A DNA stretch of 10,512 bases from Candidatus Peregrinibacteria bacterium (GTDB lineage: Bacteria > Patescibacteriota > Gracilibacteria > UBA1369 > PNNO01). Under the pieces are notes generated by a model. It had not been told where the DNA came from. It saw only the letters and a program-made list of their open reading frames with translations, and ran no database searches. The stretch lies in assembly GCA_030595015.1 (NCBI GenBank), contig JAUVDZ010000029.1, positions 1 through 10,512 of the forward strand. The letters run 5' to 3'. A program made the position numbers and the translations under genes. Positions 5,029 to 10,512 of the stretch are shown here, piece by piece; position 1 is the stretch's first letter, and every line of letters starts with the position of its first letter.

Positions 5029-5574
5029 ATGTTTAATGAAGATGGTCCAAAAGGTCCAGAAGATTGTGGTGATGGTACTAATTTCAGTCCACAATGTGAT
5101 GAAGTTTATGATGATGGTATGGATAACGATGGAGATGGATTAACTGATTGTGATGAAGTTTGTGACGATGCAAATGCTATTAATTCAGATGGCACAGTAG
5201 ATTGTGAAGATGCAAATTCTGCTCCATTGCCTCTTGATGTGGATGTGGTTGGTCTTCCTGTTTTTCATGAACGAGATTGCTCTGATGGTATTGATAATGA
5301 CGGAGACGGTCTAACTGATTGTGACGATGAAAATGTTATTAATTCAGATGGCACTGTAGATTGTGGAGATCCAGGTGTTTTTATGAATTATTCAGAAATA
5401 GCCGACGAAGTATCGACTCAAACAGACCAATGTACTGAGTGGAGACCAAAATGTTCTCCTTTACCTGAGGGTGATAACTGTCCAACTGGATTTATAAAAC
5501 CTGCTGAAGTTGGTCAATGCTCTGATGACGAACCTTCTTGCAAACCTACCGACGATGACGATACAACTAATTAA
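5029..5574 (+). CDS. Asp- and Cys-rich protein with two calcium-binding-type repeats
   Basis: This 181-residue, very acidic protein contains a tandem duplication. Copy 1 spans about 23-61 and copy 2 about 84-114, each with Asp-Asn-Asp-Gly-Asp-Gly-Leu-Thr-Asp-Cys (32-41 and 89-98) followed by Ile-Asn-Ser-Asp-Gly-Thr-Val-Asp-Cys (51-59 and 104-112). The DxDxDG-type loops resemble EF-hand and thrombospondin type 3 calcium sites, so Ca2+ binding is a reasonable inference. Thirteen Cys are present, mostly paired within repeats and in a Cys/Pro-rich tail (135-171). Such repeats normally occur in secreted proteins, yet the protein begins MFNEDGPK without a signal peptide. An in-frame TAA at 4999-5001 and no upstream ATG exclude a longer form. 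The promoter at 4971-4999 supports this start. A 57-residue gene follows after 23 bases. No family function can be named. Confidence 0.8.
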   Translation: MFNEDGPKGPEDCGDGTNFSPQCDEVYDDGMDNDGDGLTDCDEVCDDANAINSDGTVDCEDANSAPLPLDVDVVGLPVFHERDCSDGIDNDGDGLTDCDDENVINSDGTVDCGDPGVFMNYSEIADEVSTQTDQCTEWRPKCSPLPEGDNCPTGFIKPAEVGQCSDDEPSCKPTDDDDTTN

Positions 5575-5597
5575 ATTTACCCTTAACCTATTATTCA

Positions 5598-5771
5598 ATG
5601 TTAAATCCAATGGTCGCACTTAGAAAACAAGAAATCCATACTGAAAATTCGTTAGCAAAAGCAAGACGTGCTGAAAGATTAAGACGCAAAGGCGTTTCTA
5701 ATGTAACTGAAGAAGTTGATCCAATCCAGGAAGGAGTAAGATCATTTGTTGTTGATCAATTAGAAAGCTAA
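5598..5771 (+). CDS. Small hypothetical protein, 57 residues
   Basis: An ATG at 5598 opens 57 codons ending in TAA at 5769-5771. The first half is basic and likely helical ('LAKARRAERLRRKG' at 19-32); the second half is acidic ('TEEVDPIQEGVRSFVVDQLES'-type composition, 37-57). There is no signal peptide or membrane segment. Codon choice (AGA, TTA, GAA, GTT) looks like that of the neighbours, the frame is open up to the nifS end, and the gene lies 23 bases after the Asp-rich gene on the same strand, so a two-gene transcript is likely. Its stop overlaps the end of nifS on the opposite strand by four bases. A basic protein beside a strongly acidic one could be a binding partner, but that is speculation. 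Being so short, it could be a chance ORF. Confidence 0.6.
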   Translation: MLNPMVALRKQEIHTENSLAKARRAERLRRKGVSNVTEEVDPIQEGVRSFVVDQLES

Positions 5772-6931
5772 AGACTAACCGGGCTAATAGCCCTCAAATC
5801 CTCAATAATTTTAGGAAGGACCTCGAGAACATAATCGATGTCCTTTTTAGTTGTGCTTTTTCCGAGAGTGAATCTAATGCTGCCGTGTGCTTTTTCATAT
5901 GACTCCCCAAGTGCCAGAATCACATGAGACGGATCCAAACTTCCTGAAGTGCATGCTGAGCCCGATGAAGCAGCAACTCCCATCATATCTAAACGTAATA
6001 ACATTGCTTCACCTTCAATATCTGAAATAGTTATATTTACATTATTCGGCAATCGTAGTTTTGCATCTCCGTTAAGTTTAGTTTTTGAAATTCGCTCGCC
6101 AATTTCACGAATCATATAATCGCGCAATTCAATCAAGCGCTCATTCTCAGTATTGCGCCCTTGTTGCGCCTTGCTCAAAGCTTTTGCCAAACCAATAATT
6201 CCAGCTACATTTTCTGTTCCGGGTCTAATCCTTTTTTCCTGTTCTCCTCCATACATAATTGGTTGGATGTTCACGCCCTGACGAACATATAAAAGACCAA
6301 TGCCTTTTGGTCCGTAAATTTTCCCGCCATTAATTGTCATCAAATCCAGATGCAACCGATCAACATTAATCGGCAAAGTTCCTGCAACCTGGCAGGCATC
6401 AGTATGAAAGGGGATACCACGTTTTTTACAAAGTCTTCCAATTTTTGCAATTGGCTGAATTGTCCCGATTTCATTATTTGCGTACATAACTGAAATCAAG
6501 ATCGTATCTTCACGAACGGCTTCTTTAACTTTTGCAGGATCAACTATTCCATTTGGCTCAACAGGCATGTAAGTCACATCAAATCCTTCTTTTTCAAGAG
6601 CTTCACAAGGATGCAAAACCGCATGATGCTCGATATTTGTTGTAATAATGTGATTTCCTTTATGCTTATTTGCTCTTGCCACTCCCAAAATCGCTAAATT
6701 ATCGCTTTCTGTTCCTCCACTTGTAAAAATAATCTCTTCAGGATAGCATCCCAAAATTTCAGCTATCTCAACCCTGGCAATTTGTATATCATTTCTAGCT
6801 TTTTGACCGATCTCATAAATAGTTGAAGGATTTCCATATTCAGGCCCGAAATATGGTTTCATCGCTTCATAAACCTCCGGATCCATTGGAGTTGTAGCTG
6901 CGTGATCCATATATATTTTATTTGTCTCCAA
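5768..6931 (-). CDS. nifS: Cysteine desulfurase, NifS/IscS type
   Basis: A PLP-dependent enzyme that takes sulfur from cysteine and passes it as persulfide to the scaffold NifU; it acts in the cytoplasm. The 387 residues match the group I family in full. Seen are 'MDHAATTP' near the start, 'TSGGTESDN' (70-78), His103 stacking on PLP, Asp178 in 'FHTDAC', PLP lysine Lys204 in 'NGGKIYGPKG', the arginine motif 'RIRPGTEN' (234-241) and the active Cys327 in 'SSGSACTSG'. The residue before Lys204 is Gly instead of the His of E. coli IscS. The start is ambiguous. TTG at 6931 overlaps the nifU end by 14 bases and keeps the 'IYMDHAATTP' strand typical of the family. ATG at 6910, seven bases after the nifU stop and with a GGAG 15 bases upstream, gives a protein seven residues shorter. 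I prefer TTG. It ends in TAG. Confidence 0.95.
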   Translation of the reverse strand: METNKIYMDHAATTPMDPEVYEAMKPYFGPEYGNPSTIYEIGQKARNDIQIARVEIAEILGCYPEEIIFTSGGTESDNLAILGVARANKHKGNHIITTNIEHHAVLHPCEALEKEGFDVTYMPVEPNGIVDPAKVKEAVREDTILISVMYANNEIGTIQPIAKIGRLCKKRGIPFHTDACQVAGTLPINVDRLHLDLMTINGGKIYGPKGIGLLYVRQGVNIQPIMYGGEQEKRIRPGTENVAGIIGLAKALSKAQQGRNTENERLIELRDYMIREIGERISKTKLNGDAKLRLPNNVNITISDIEGEAMLLRLDMMGVAASSGSACTSGSLDPSHVILALGESYEKAHGSIRFTLGKSTTKKDIDYVLEVLPKIIEDLRAISPVSL

Positions 6932-7550
6932 AGTATTGTAGTTTATATTGTTTGATTAAGCTTTCAACGCGTGGACGGCAAGCACCGCAGCCAGTTCCAC
7001 ATTTAGTTTTCTTTTGTACATCTTCCCATGTTTGCTTTCCTTCTAAAACCGCATCCTCAATCTCGTGGTCAGTTACATCAACACATTTGCATATAATTTT
7101 AGCTTTTTCTTTTTTAATTCTATCCTCTTGTTTGCTGTTTTTAAAATAATCATTAATTGCTGCACGCAAAGCTTTGTCTCCTAAAACTGAACAGTGAATT
7201 TTTCTGTCAGGGAGCCCGTTTAATCGTTCTGTAATTTCTTGTGGCGTGATATCCATTGCACGATCCAAATCCATGCCTCCTTTTTCAGTAACCATAACTG
7301 AAAGGATAGAAGTCGAAGCAATTGCAGAAGCACATCCAAATGTCTGCCATTTACATTCTTCAATAGTATCAGTCAGTTTATCTACTTTAATCCACATTTT
7401 CATCATGTCCCCACATGCCGGCGAACCAACATATCCTACGCCATCAGCATTGTATTCTTCTGGCTTAACTTTGAGGATATTTTGAGGATCGAAAAAATGC
7501 TTTTTAACTGTTTCTGAGTAAATCCAATTTTCTCCGTCGTTGCCTGCCAT
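6918..7550 (-). CDS. nifU: NifU-type Fe-S cluster scaffold with BFD-like [2Fe-2S] domain
   Basis: Builds Fe-S clusters from iron and NifS-derived sulfur. Residues about 8-135 are an IscU-like scaffold with the ligands Cys46 and Asp48 (in 'SPACGD'), Cys73 (in 'FGCASA') and His119-Cys120; Cys66 is extra. Residues about 150-200 are a bacterioferritin-associated-ferredoxin-type domain with Cys154-x-Cys156 and Cys188-x2-Cys191, which should hold a permanent [2Fe-2S] cluster; Cys184 is extra. At 210 residues the protein lacks the C-terminal Nfu domain of the roughly 300-residue Azotobacter NifU. No nitrogenase genes are present, so this is a general maturation system. It is first in a two-gene unit with nifS. 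Its promoter (7582-7610, - strand) lies in the gap after the upstream lipoprotein gene and carries an inverted repeat over the -10, a sign of regulation, perhaps by iron or redox status. Confidence 0.95.
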   Translation of the reverse strand: MAGNDGENWIYSETVKKHFFDPQNILKVKPEEYNADGVGYVGSPACGDMMKMWIKVDKLTDTIEECKWQTFGCASAIASTSILSVMVTEKGGMDLDRAMDITPQEITERLNGLPDRKIHCSVLGDKALRAAINDYFKNSKQEDRIKKEKAKIICKCVDVTDHEIEDAVLEGKQTWEDVQKKTKCGTGCGACRPRVESLIKQYKLQYFGDK

Positions 7551-7568
7551 TTTATAATATTAAGAATG

Positions 7569-7592
7569 ATTCCTACTTAAGAATATAGGAAT
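7569..7592. promoter_or_regulatory. Candidate operator: perfect inverted repeat over the nifU -10
   Basis: ATTCCTA (7569-7575) and TAGGAAT (7586-7592) are exact inverted copies with a ten-base A+T-rich spacer, so the half-site centres lie 17 bases apart, under two helical turns. The repeat covers the -10 and the predicted start point, the usual place for a repressor. Fe-S assembly operons are commonly controlled by Rrf2-family regulators such as IscR; no such gene lies in this window and the repeat does not copy the E. coli IscR sites. As RNA the same bases could form a weak hairpin at the start of the transcript. Confidence 0.5.
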
Positions 7593-7610
7593 ATTATAAT
7601 CCAAAGTCAA
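7582..7610 (-). promoter_or_regulatory. nifU promoter
   Basis: Read on the minus strand: TTGACT (7605-7610), a 17-base spacer and TATATT (7582-7587). The -35 begins only a few bases after the stop codon of the upstream lipoprotein gene, so nifU has its own promoter. Transcription would start near 7575, with a leader of about 25 bases to the ATG at 7550. Confidence 0.65.
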
Positions 7611-7613
7611 CTT

Positions 7614-8198
7614 TTATTTTACACGAAAGGTCTTAATAATTTTTTCTGCTACTTCACTACTTAGATCATCAATTGGGCCAAAATAATAAGCTGAACTAAT
7701 AGTATAAGCGTCTGCTCCTGCTACAGCATAAGTCTGAAAAATTCTGATTGTTGACTGACTTTCATTTTCTTTTCCTTCAAATTCTATGAGAATTGAATTA
7801 ACCAATTCTCCTCCTATTAAAATTTTATATTCATTATCGCGTGAAACCTCTTTGTAGTTTTTTAATTTTTTATTGTTTTCCATCATTTCTAAACCATAAT
7901 CATAAGTAGAAAAAGATGACTTCAGAACTTCTTTACTCACATTTGTATTAGCAGTAAAAACATCATTTTTAATATTATTTTTGAAAATTACCTGAGTTCC
8001 TACAGGTATTTCACTTGTAAAATCAACAGGTTCAATAACTTCCCATGTACTTGGCACAGAAATTGAAAATGAAGGAGCATTGAACGTTTTAAAGTCAGAA
8101 GGAATCTCAGATGAAATATCAGGTTCACCTCCCCCAAAACATCCTGTAAAGGTTAAAGTCGCAGTTAATGCGAAAACAATTAGTGATTTTTTAAACAT
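7614..8198 (-). CDS. Predicted lipoprotein with PsbP/DUF1795-like fold
   Basis: The N-terminus is a lipoprotein signal: Lys3-Lys4, a hydrophobic stretch 5-16 and the lipobox Thr17-Phe-Thr... ending Thr18/Gly19-Cys20, followed by a Gly/Glu/Asp-rich linker. The mature domain (about 37-194) starts 'FNAPSFSISVPSTWEVIEP', which is the opening of PsbP-like and DUF1795-type domains, and continues with alternating strands and ends in 'AEKIIKTFRVK', the usual last helix and strand. Length (194 residues) fits a single such domain. These proteins sit on the outer surface of the membrane; no enzymatic role is known to me for this group. It is a single gene: the next gene (nifU) has its own promoter and rimK is divergent. 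A TACAAT hexamer on the minus strand near 8226-8231 may be its -10, without a convincing -35. Confidence 0.8.
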   Translation of the reverse strand: MFKKSLIVFALTATLTFTGCFGGGEPDISSEIPSDFKTFNAPSFSISVPSTWEVIEPVDFTSEIPVGTQVIFKNNIKNDVFTANTNVSKEVLKSSFSTYDYGLEMMENNKKLKNYKEVSRDNEYKILIGGELVNSILIEFEGKENESQSTIRIFQTYAVAGADAYTISSAYYFGPIDDLSSEVAEKIIKTFRVK

Positions 8199-8237
8199 AG
8201 TTTTTCGTTAAAGACATGCGTATTGTACAGATTTTTC

Positions 8238-8265
8238 TTGCTTTTTAAAAGAAAATTCTTATTAT
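8238..8265 (+). promoter_or_regulatory. Possible promoter for the RimK-type gene
   Basis: TTGCTT (8238-8243), a 16-base spacer and TATTAT (8260-8265) lie 26 bases before the ATG at 8292. Both hexamers deviate from consensus and the gap is A+T-rich, so support is moderate. Confidence 0.4.
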
Positions 8266-8291
8266 GTATGCGCTTTTAAAAATGAAATATT

Positions 8292-9212
8292 ATGAAAATC
8301 GGAATTCTTCAATTTAAACCAGGGAAAAGTATTCGTTCCAGGAAACTTCCCAAAGATATAAAAATGTTGAAAGCTGCTGTTAAAGAACTTGGCCATACTC
8401 CAGTTGTAATTCGTGAGGATAGATGCCAGCTTTATTACACACGTAATCAGCCAAAGATTCTTTATAATGGTAAGAAATTTCCAAAGGTTGATGTGATAAT
8501 TCCTAGATTTAATGCTTTAAGTAATGTGTCTTTAAAGGCGACTATTGTTAATCAGCTGGAATTGCTTGGATTTCCAATCATTCAAAAATATACATCGTTA
8601 GTTAGAGCTAAAAATAAACTCCGAACTTTACAGTTATTAACATCAAAAAATATCCCGGTTCCAAAAACAATGATAGTTAGAAGATTTGAATACCTTGATA
8701 CTGCTATTAAAGCGGTAGGGGATTTCCCTATTATAATAAAAACTCCTTTTGGATCTTTAGGAAAAGGTGTGGCAATTGTTGAAACCAAACGATCACTTCT
8801 TAGCGCGTTTGATATGCTATTGAGTTCAAATGATTTCAATTCATTGATGATTCAGGAGTATGTAAAAGAATCAGAAGGCAAAGATGTACGAGTATTTATA
8901 GTTGATGGAAAAATCGTTGCTAAAATGGAAAGAGATGCAGAAGGTCGTGATTTTAGATCAAACATGGCTTTAGGAGGAAGTGGCAAGCTAGTTAAATTGA
9001 GCAAAAAAGAACGAGATATTTCAAGAGACGCTGCAAAGGCTTTAAAATTGAAAATTGCAGGAGTTGATTTATTGAGATCAAATCATGGGCCGGTTGTGAT
9101 GGAAGTTAATTGTAATCCGGGATTAGAGGGAATTACAGAAACAACAGGCATTGATGTAGCCAAAAAGATTGTTGAATATGCAGTTAAGTTTGCTAAGTAT
9201 TCTTCTCAATAA
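8292..9212 (+). CDS. rimK: RimK-type ATP-grasp ligase (ribosomal protein S6 glutamate ligase family)
   Basis: The 306-residue protein is colinear with E. coli RimK (300 residues), which adds glutamates to the C-terminus of ribosomal protein S6 at the cost of ATP. The N-terminal domain (1-100) ends in 'YNGKKFPKVDVIIPRF' (57-72). The ATP-grasp domain shows 'RAKNKLRTLQLL' (105-116), 'PIIIKTPFGSLGKGV' (145-159), 'IQEYVKESEGKDVRVF' (187-202), 'GRDFRSNMALGG' (218-229) and 'VMEVNCNPGLEGITETTG' (268-285), holding the metal ligands Glu and Asn and the Arg/Ser/Asn substrate loop. All motifs look intact. Relatives use other acceptors (LysX with LysW, MptN and CofF with cofactors), and neither S6 nor another acceptor is encoded here, so the substrate is inferred. 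It stands alone; its last 20 bases overlap clpP on the other strand. Confidence 0.88.
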   Translation: MKIGILQFKPGKSIRSRKLPKDIKMLKAAVKELGHTPVVIREDRCQLYYTRNQPKILYNGKKFPKVDVIIPRFNALSNVSLKATIVNQLELLGFPIIQKYTSLVRAKNKLRTLQLLTSKNIPVPKTMIVRRFEYLDTAIKAVGDFPIIIKTPFGSLGKGVAIVETKRSLLSAFDMLLSSNDFNSLMIQEYVKESEGKDVRVFIVDGKIVAKMERDAEGRDFRSNMALGGSGKLVKLSKKERDISRDAAKALKLKIAGVDLLRSNHGPVVMEVNCNPGLEGITETTGIDVAKKIVEYAVKFAKYSSQ

Positions 9213-9843
9213 TCTTATCAATAAGACCATATTTTTTAGCTTGCTCAGCACTTAAGAAGTTGTCACGGTCAGTGTCTTTTTCAACCTGTTCGAGTTTTTT
9301 ACCTGTGTGTTTAGCTAAAATTGTATTTAATCTTTTTTTAGTTCTCAAAATATGATCTGCATGAATTTGTATGTCTGAAGCTTGTCCTTCAATACCTCCT
9401 AAAGGTTGATGAATCATTACTTCTGAGTTTGGTAATGCAAATCTTTTACCTTTTGCACCTCCTGCAAGAAGAATAGCACCCATTGAAGCAGCCATTCCTA
9501 TACATACAGTTGAAACATCAGGTTTGATGTATTGCATTGTGTCGTAGATTGCTAGACCTGCAGTTACATGCCCACCTGGTGAGTGTACATATAGAGTTAT
9601 GTCTTTATCTGGATTCTGGTTTTCTAAAAACAAAAGTTGAGCAATCACATTGTTAGCTACAGCATCATTTATGCCTGTGCCAAGAAAAATTACTCGGTCT
9701 TTTAATAAACGTGAATAAATGTCGTAAGCTCTTTCTCCAAAATTACTTTTTTCGATAACTGTTGGAATCAAATTGCTTGCGATAGGGTCAAACCCTGTCT
9801 TTGCGTTATCACCATTTATATTGGTTTGCGTATTGTCTGACAT
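9193..9843 (-). CDS. clpP: ATP-dependent Clp protease proteolytic subunit
   Basis: ClpP forms a double heptamer barrel that degrades proteins fed in by ClpX or ClpC/ClpA-type unfoldases in the cytoplasm. The 216 residues contain the catalytic triad in the usual spacing: Ser120 in 'GMAASMGA', His145 in 'MIHQP' and Asp194 in 'DTDRDNFLSAEQA' (25 and 49 residues apart, as in E. coli). The 'SPGGHVTAG' oxyanion-hole loop is at 88-96. An N-terminal extension of about 25 polar residues (Asn/Thr/Gly/Asp) precedes the conserved start 'LIPTVIEKSNFGERAYDIYSRLL', and may be a propeptide cut off on assembly. No clpX or tig is adjacent, unlike the common tig-clpP-clpX order. The gene is divergent from the rRNA operon and overlaps the RimK-type gene tail to tail by 20 bases. 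It ends in TAG. Confidence 0.96.
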   Translation of the reverse strand: MSDNTQTNINGDNAKTGFDPIASNLIPTVIEKSNFGERAYDIYSRLLKDRVIFLGTGINDAVANNVIAQLLFLENQNPDKDITLYVHSPGGHVTAGLAIYDTMQYIKPDVSTVCIGMAASMGAILLAGGAKGKRFALPNSEVMIHQPLGGIEGQASDIQIHADHILRTKKRLNTILAKHTGKKLEQVEKDTDRDNFLSAEQAKKYGLIDKIIEKNT

Positions 9844-9877
9844 AGTTGATTTGTTAGTAGAATTAATGTCTTATATC

Positions 9878-9883
9878 ATTATA
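9878..9883 (-). promoter_or_regulatory. Possible clpP -10 element
   Basis: A perfect TATAAT on the minus strand lies 34 bases before the clpP ATG, inside a direct repeat GATATAA-T-GATATAA. No convincing -35 is found at 16-18 bases, so this is only a candidate. No HrcA CIRCE or CtsR-type repeat is visible. Confidence 0.4.
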
Positions 9884-9916
9884 TCAATATTTATGACTTT
9901 TTTCCTCTAAAATGTC

Positions 9917-9945
9917 TTGACTTCTCATCTTTTGTTACTTAGAAT
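9917..9945 (+). promoter_or_regulatory. rRNA operon promoter
   Basis: TTGACT (9917-9922), a 17-base spacer and TAGAAT (9940-9945) make a strong sigma70 promoter about 205 bases before the 16S gene. Transcription would begin near 9952, inside GTGCTGGCAC, leaving a leader of about 200 bases with a boxA. This is the only clear promoter I see in the 307-base gap between clpP and 16S; a second rrn promoter, common in other bacteria, is not obvious. Confidence 0.7.
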
Positions 9946-9984
9946 GTGCTGGCACTTTTGATTTAGGAAAGTGGTTCGGAAGTG

Positions 9985-9996
9985 TGATCTTTAACA
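9985..9996 (+). promoter_or_regulatory. boxA antitermination element of the rRNA leader
   Basis: TGATCTTTAACA differs at one position from the E. coli rrn boxA TGCTCTTTAACA, as recalled. In the nascent RNA boxA binds NusB-NusE (S10), which lets polymerase pass Rho-dependent stops in untranslated rRNA. Its place, about 35 bases after the predicted start and 155 before 16S, is as expected. Confidence 0.75.
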
Positions 9997-10036
9997 TTTA
10001 GAACGTAATAGAGAAACTTGTTTATTCAGTTTTTTG

Positions 10037-10060
10037 TAAATTTTTTCTTCAAAAAATTTA
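10037..10060 (+). other. A/T-only hairpin in the rRNA leader
   Basis: TAAATTTTTT (10037-10046), loop CTTC and AAAAAATTTA (10051-10060) form a perfect ten-pair stem made only of A-T pairs, followed by six T. It looks like a weak terminator or pause site, but with boxA upstream polymerase would be expected to read through it. Its role is unknown. Confidence 0.45.
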
Positions 10061-10109
10061 TTTTTTCCGAGGTAATTAATTTTACAACAGAAATAACATT
10101 GAGCTTTTA

Positions 10110-10136
10110 CAGATGATACTTTAGCAGTATTATCTG
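10110..10136 (+). other. Hairpin just upstream of 16S rRNA
   Basis: CAGATGATACT (10110-10120) and AGTATTATCTG (10126-10136) pair over 11 positions with one G-U, enclosing the five-base loop TTAGC. It ends about 14 bases before the mature 16S start. It could be a local processing or folding signal in the precursor. In many bacteria the 16S 5' leader instead pairs with the far 3' flank, which lies outside this window. Confidence 0.55.
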
Positions 10137-10150
10137 ATTTAAACTTTTTT

Positions 10151-10512
10151 ATTATGAAGAGTTTGATCCTGGCTCAGGGTTAACGCTGGCGGTGTGTCTA
10201 ATACATGCAAGTCGAGCGCAACTTCGGTTGAGCGGCGGACGAGCGAGTAACACGTTGGAACCTGCCCCAAACTCAGGGATAACATCTAGAAATAGGTGCT
10301 AATACCGGATAGTCCCGCAAGGGTAAAGATTTATCGGTTTGGGAGGGTCCTGCGCAATATCAGCTAGTTGGTAAGGTAACGGCTTACCAAGGCTATGACG
10401 TTTAACTGGTCTGAGAGGATGATCAGTCGCGATGGGACTGAGACACGGCCCATACTCCTACGGGAGGCAGCAGTAAGGAATATTGGGCAATGGACGCAAG
10501 TCTGACCCAGCC
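10151..10512 (+). rRNA. rrs: 16S ribosomal RNA, 5' part (cut by the window end)
   Basis: The sequence from about 10151 follows the 5' domain of 16S. It contains the perfect 27F primer site AGAGTTTGATCCTGGCTCAG (10158-10177), the 'ACATGCAAGTCGAGCG' region, 'GGCGGACGAGCGAGTAACACG', 'ACTGAGACACGGCCCATACT' and the 338-region site ACTCCTACGGGAGGCAGC. The window stops at about E. coli position 389. About 362 bases cover what takes about 389 in E. coli; the loss is mainly in the short helix 6 and helix 10 loops. No intron or insertion is seen in this part. The exact first base is estimated by comparison with E. coli. The signature looks like Patescibacteria (Peregrinibacteria/Gracilibacteria side), which a database comparison would settle. 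Confidence 0.97.

Noticed and set aside
5029..5400. CRISPR or tandem DNA repeat array
   Set aside because: The repetition is a two-copy protein-level duplication with diverged bases, not regularly spaced repeats.
6922..7485. Two + strand frames opposite nifU
   Set aside because: Antisense shadows of a gene with all ligand residues in place.
1..9843. Alternative genetic code (UGA as glycine)
   Set aside because: Long genes contain no in-frame TGA, and TGA ends the HNH gene; the standard bacterial code explains all frames.
10037..10066. Intrinsic terminator upstream of 16S
   Set aside because: The stem has no G-C pair and lies between the rRNA promoter with boxA and the 16S gene, so true termination there is unlikely.

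Overview
The window is an A+T-rich piece of a bacterial chromosome. It carries 13 convincing protein genes (one very short, one cut by the window edge), one tRNA and the first 362 or so bases of a 16S rRNA gene. The 16S start keeps a perfect match to the universal 5' primer site and to the conserved site near E. coli position 340. Its variable loops are short, and its '...GGGTTAACGCTGGCGGTGTGTCTAATACATG' style opening, together with small compact genes and many uncharacterised proteins, suggests a Patescibacteria/CPR-type bacterium. A Peregrinibacteria/Gracilibacteria-like lineage is my best guess, made from memory of such sequences and not from a search. The genes use TAA, TAG and (once) TGA as stops, and no long gene has an internal TGA, so the UGA=Gly code of some Gracilibacteria is not used here.

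Layout. 1-331: end of an HNH-nuclease-type protein, markedly richer in G+C than the rest. 394-3197, + strand: a near-perfect sigma70 promoter followed by a hypothetical helical protein, an ArsB/NhaD-type membrane transporter and, 3 nt later, an eIF2B-alpha-like protein. 3181-3755, - strand: a DUF4342 protein and a small Smr-domain protein sharing one base. 3764-3811: two overlapping divergent promoters. 3817-4695, + strand: a small lipoprotein and a ferritin. 4748-4917: tRNA-Leu(UAA) and a terminator. 4971-5771, + strand: a Cys/Asp-rich duplicated calcium-binding-type protein and a 57-residue protein. 5768-7550, - strand: nifU and nifS for Fe-S cluster assembly, under a promoter with an inverted repeat over its -10. 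7614-8198, - strand: a second lipoprotein. 8292-9212, + strand: a RimK-type ATP-grasp ligase. 9193-9843, - strand: ClpP protease. 9844-10512: rRNA promoter, boxA and leader hairpins, then 16S.

Two themes recur. Iron handling appears twice: ferritin for storage and NifU/NifS for cluster building. Compactness is extreme: all three tail-to-tail gene pairs overlap, two head-to-tail pairs overlap or nearly touch, and no gene start has a convincing Shine-Dalgarno sequence. I did not find a mobile element, a CRISPR array or an obvious new defence system. The least explained parts are the transporter/eIF2B-like pair, the Asp-rich protein without a signal peptide and its small partner, and the 163-residue protein behind the strong promoter.
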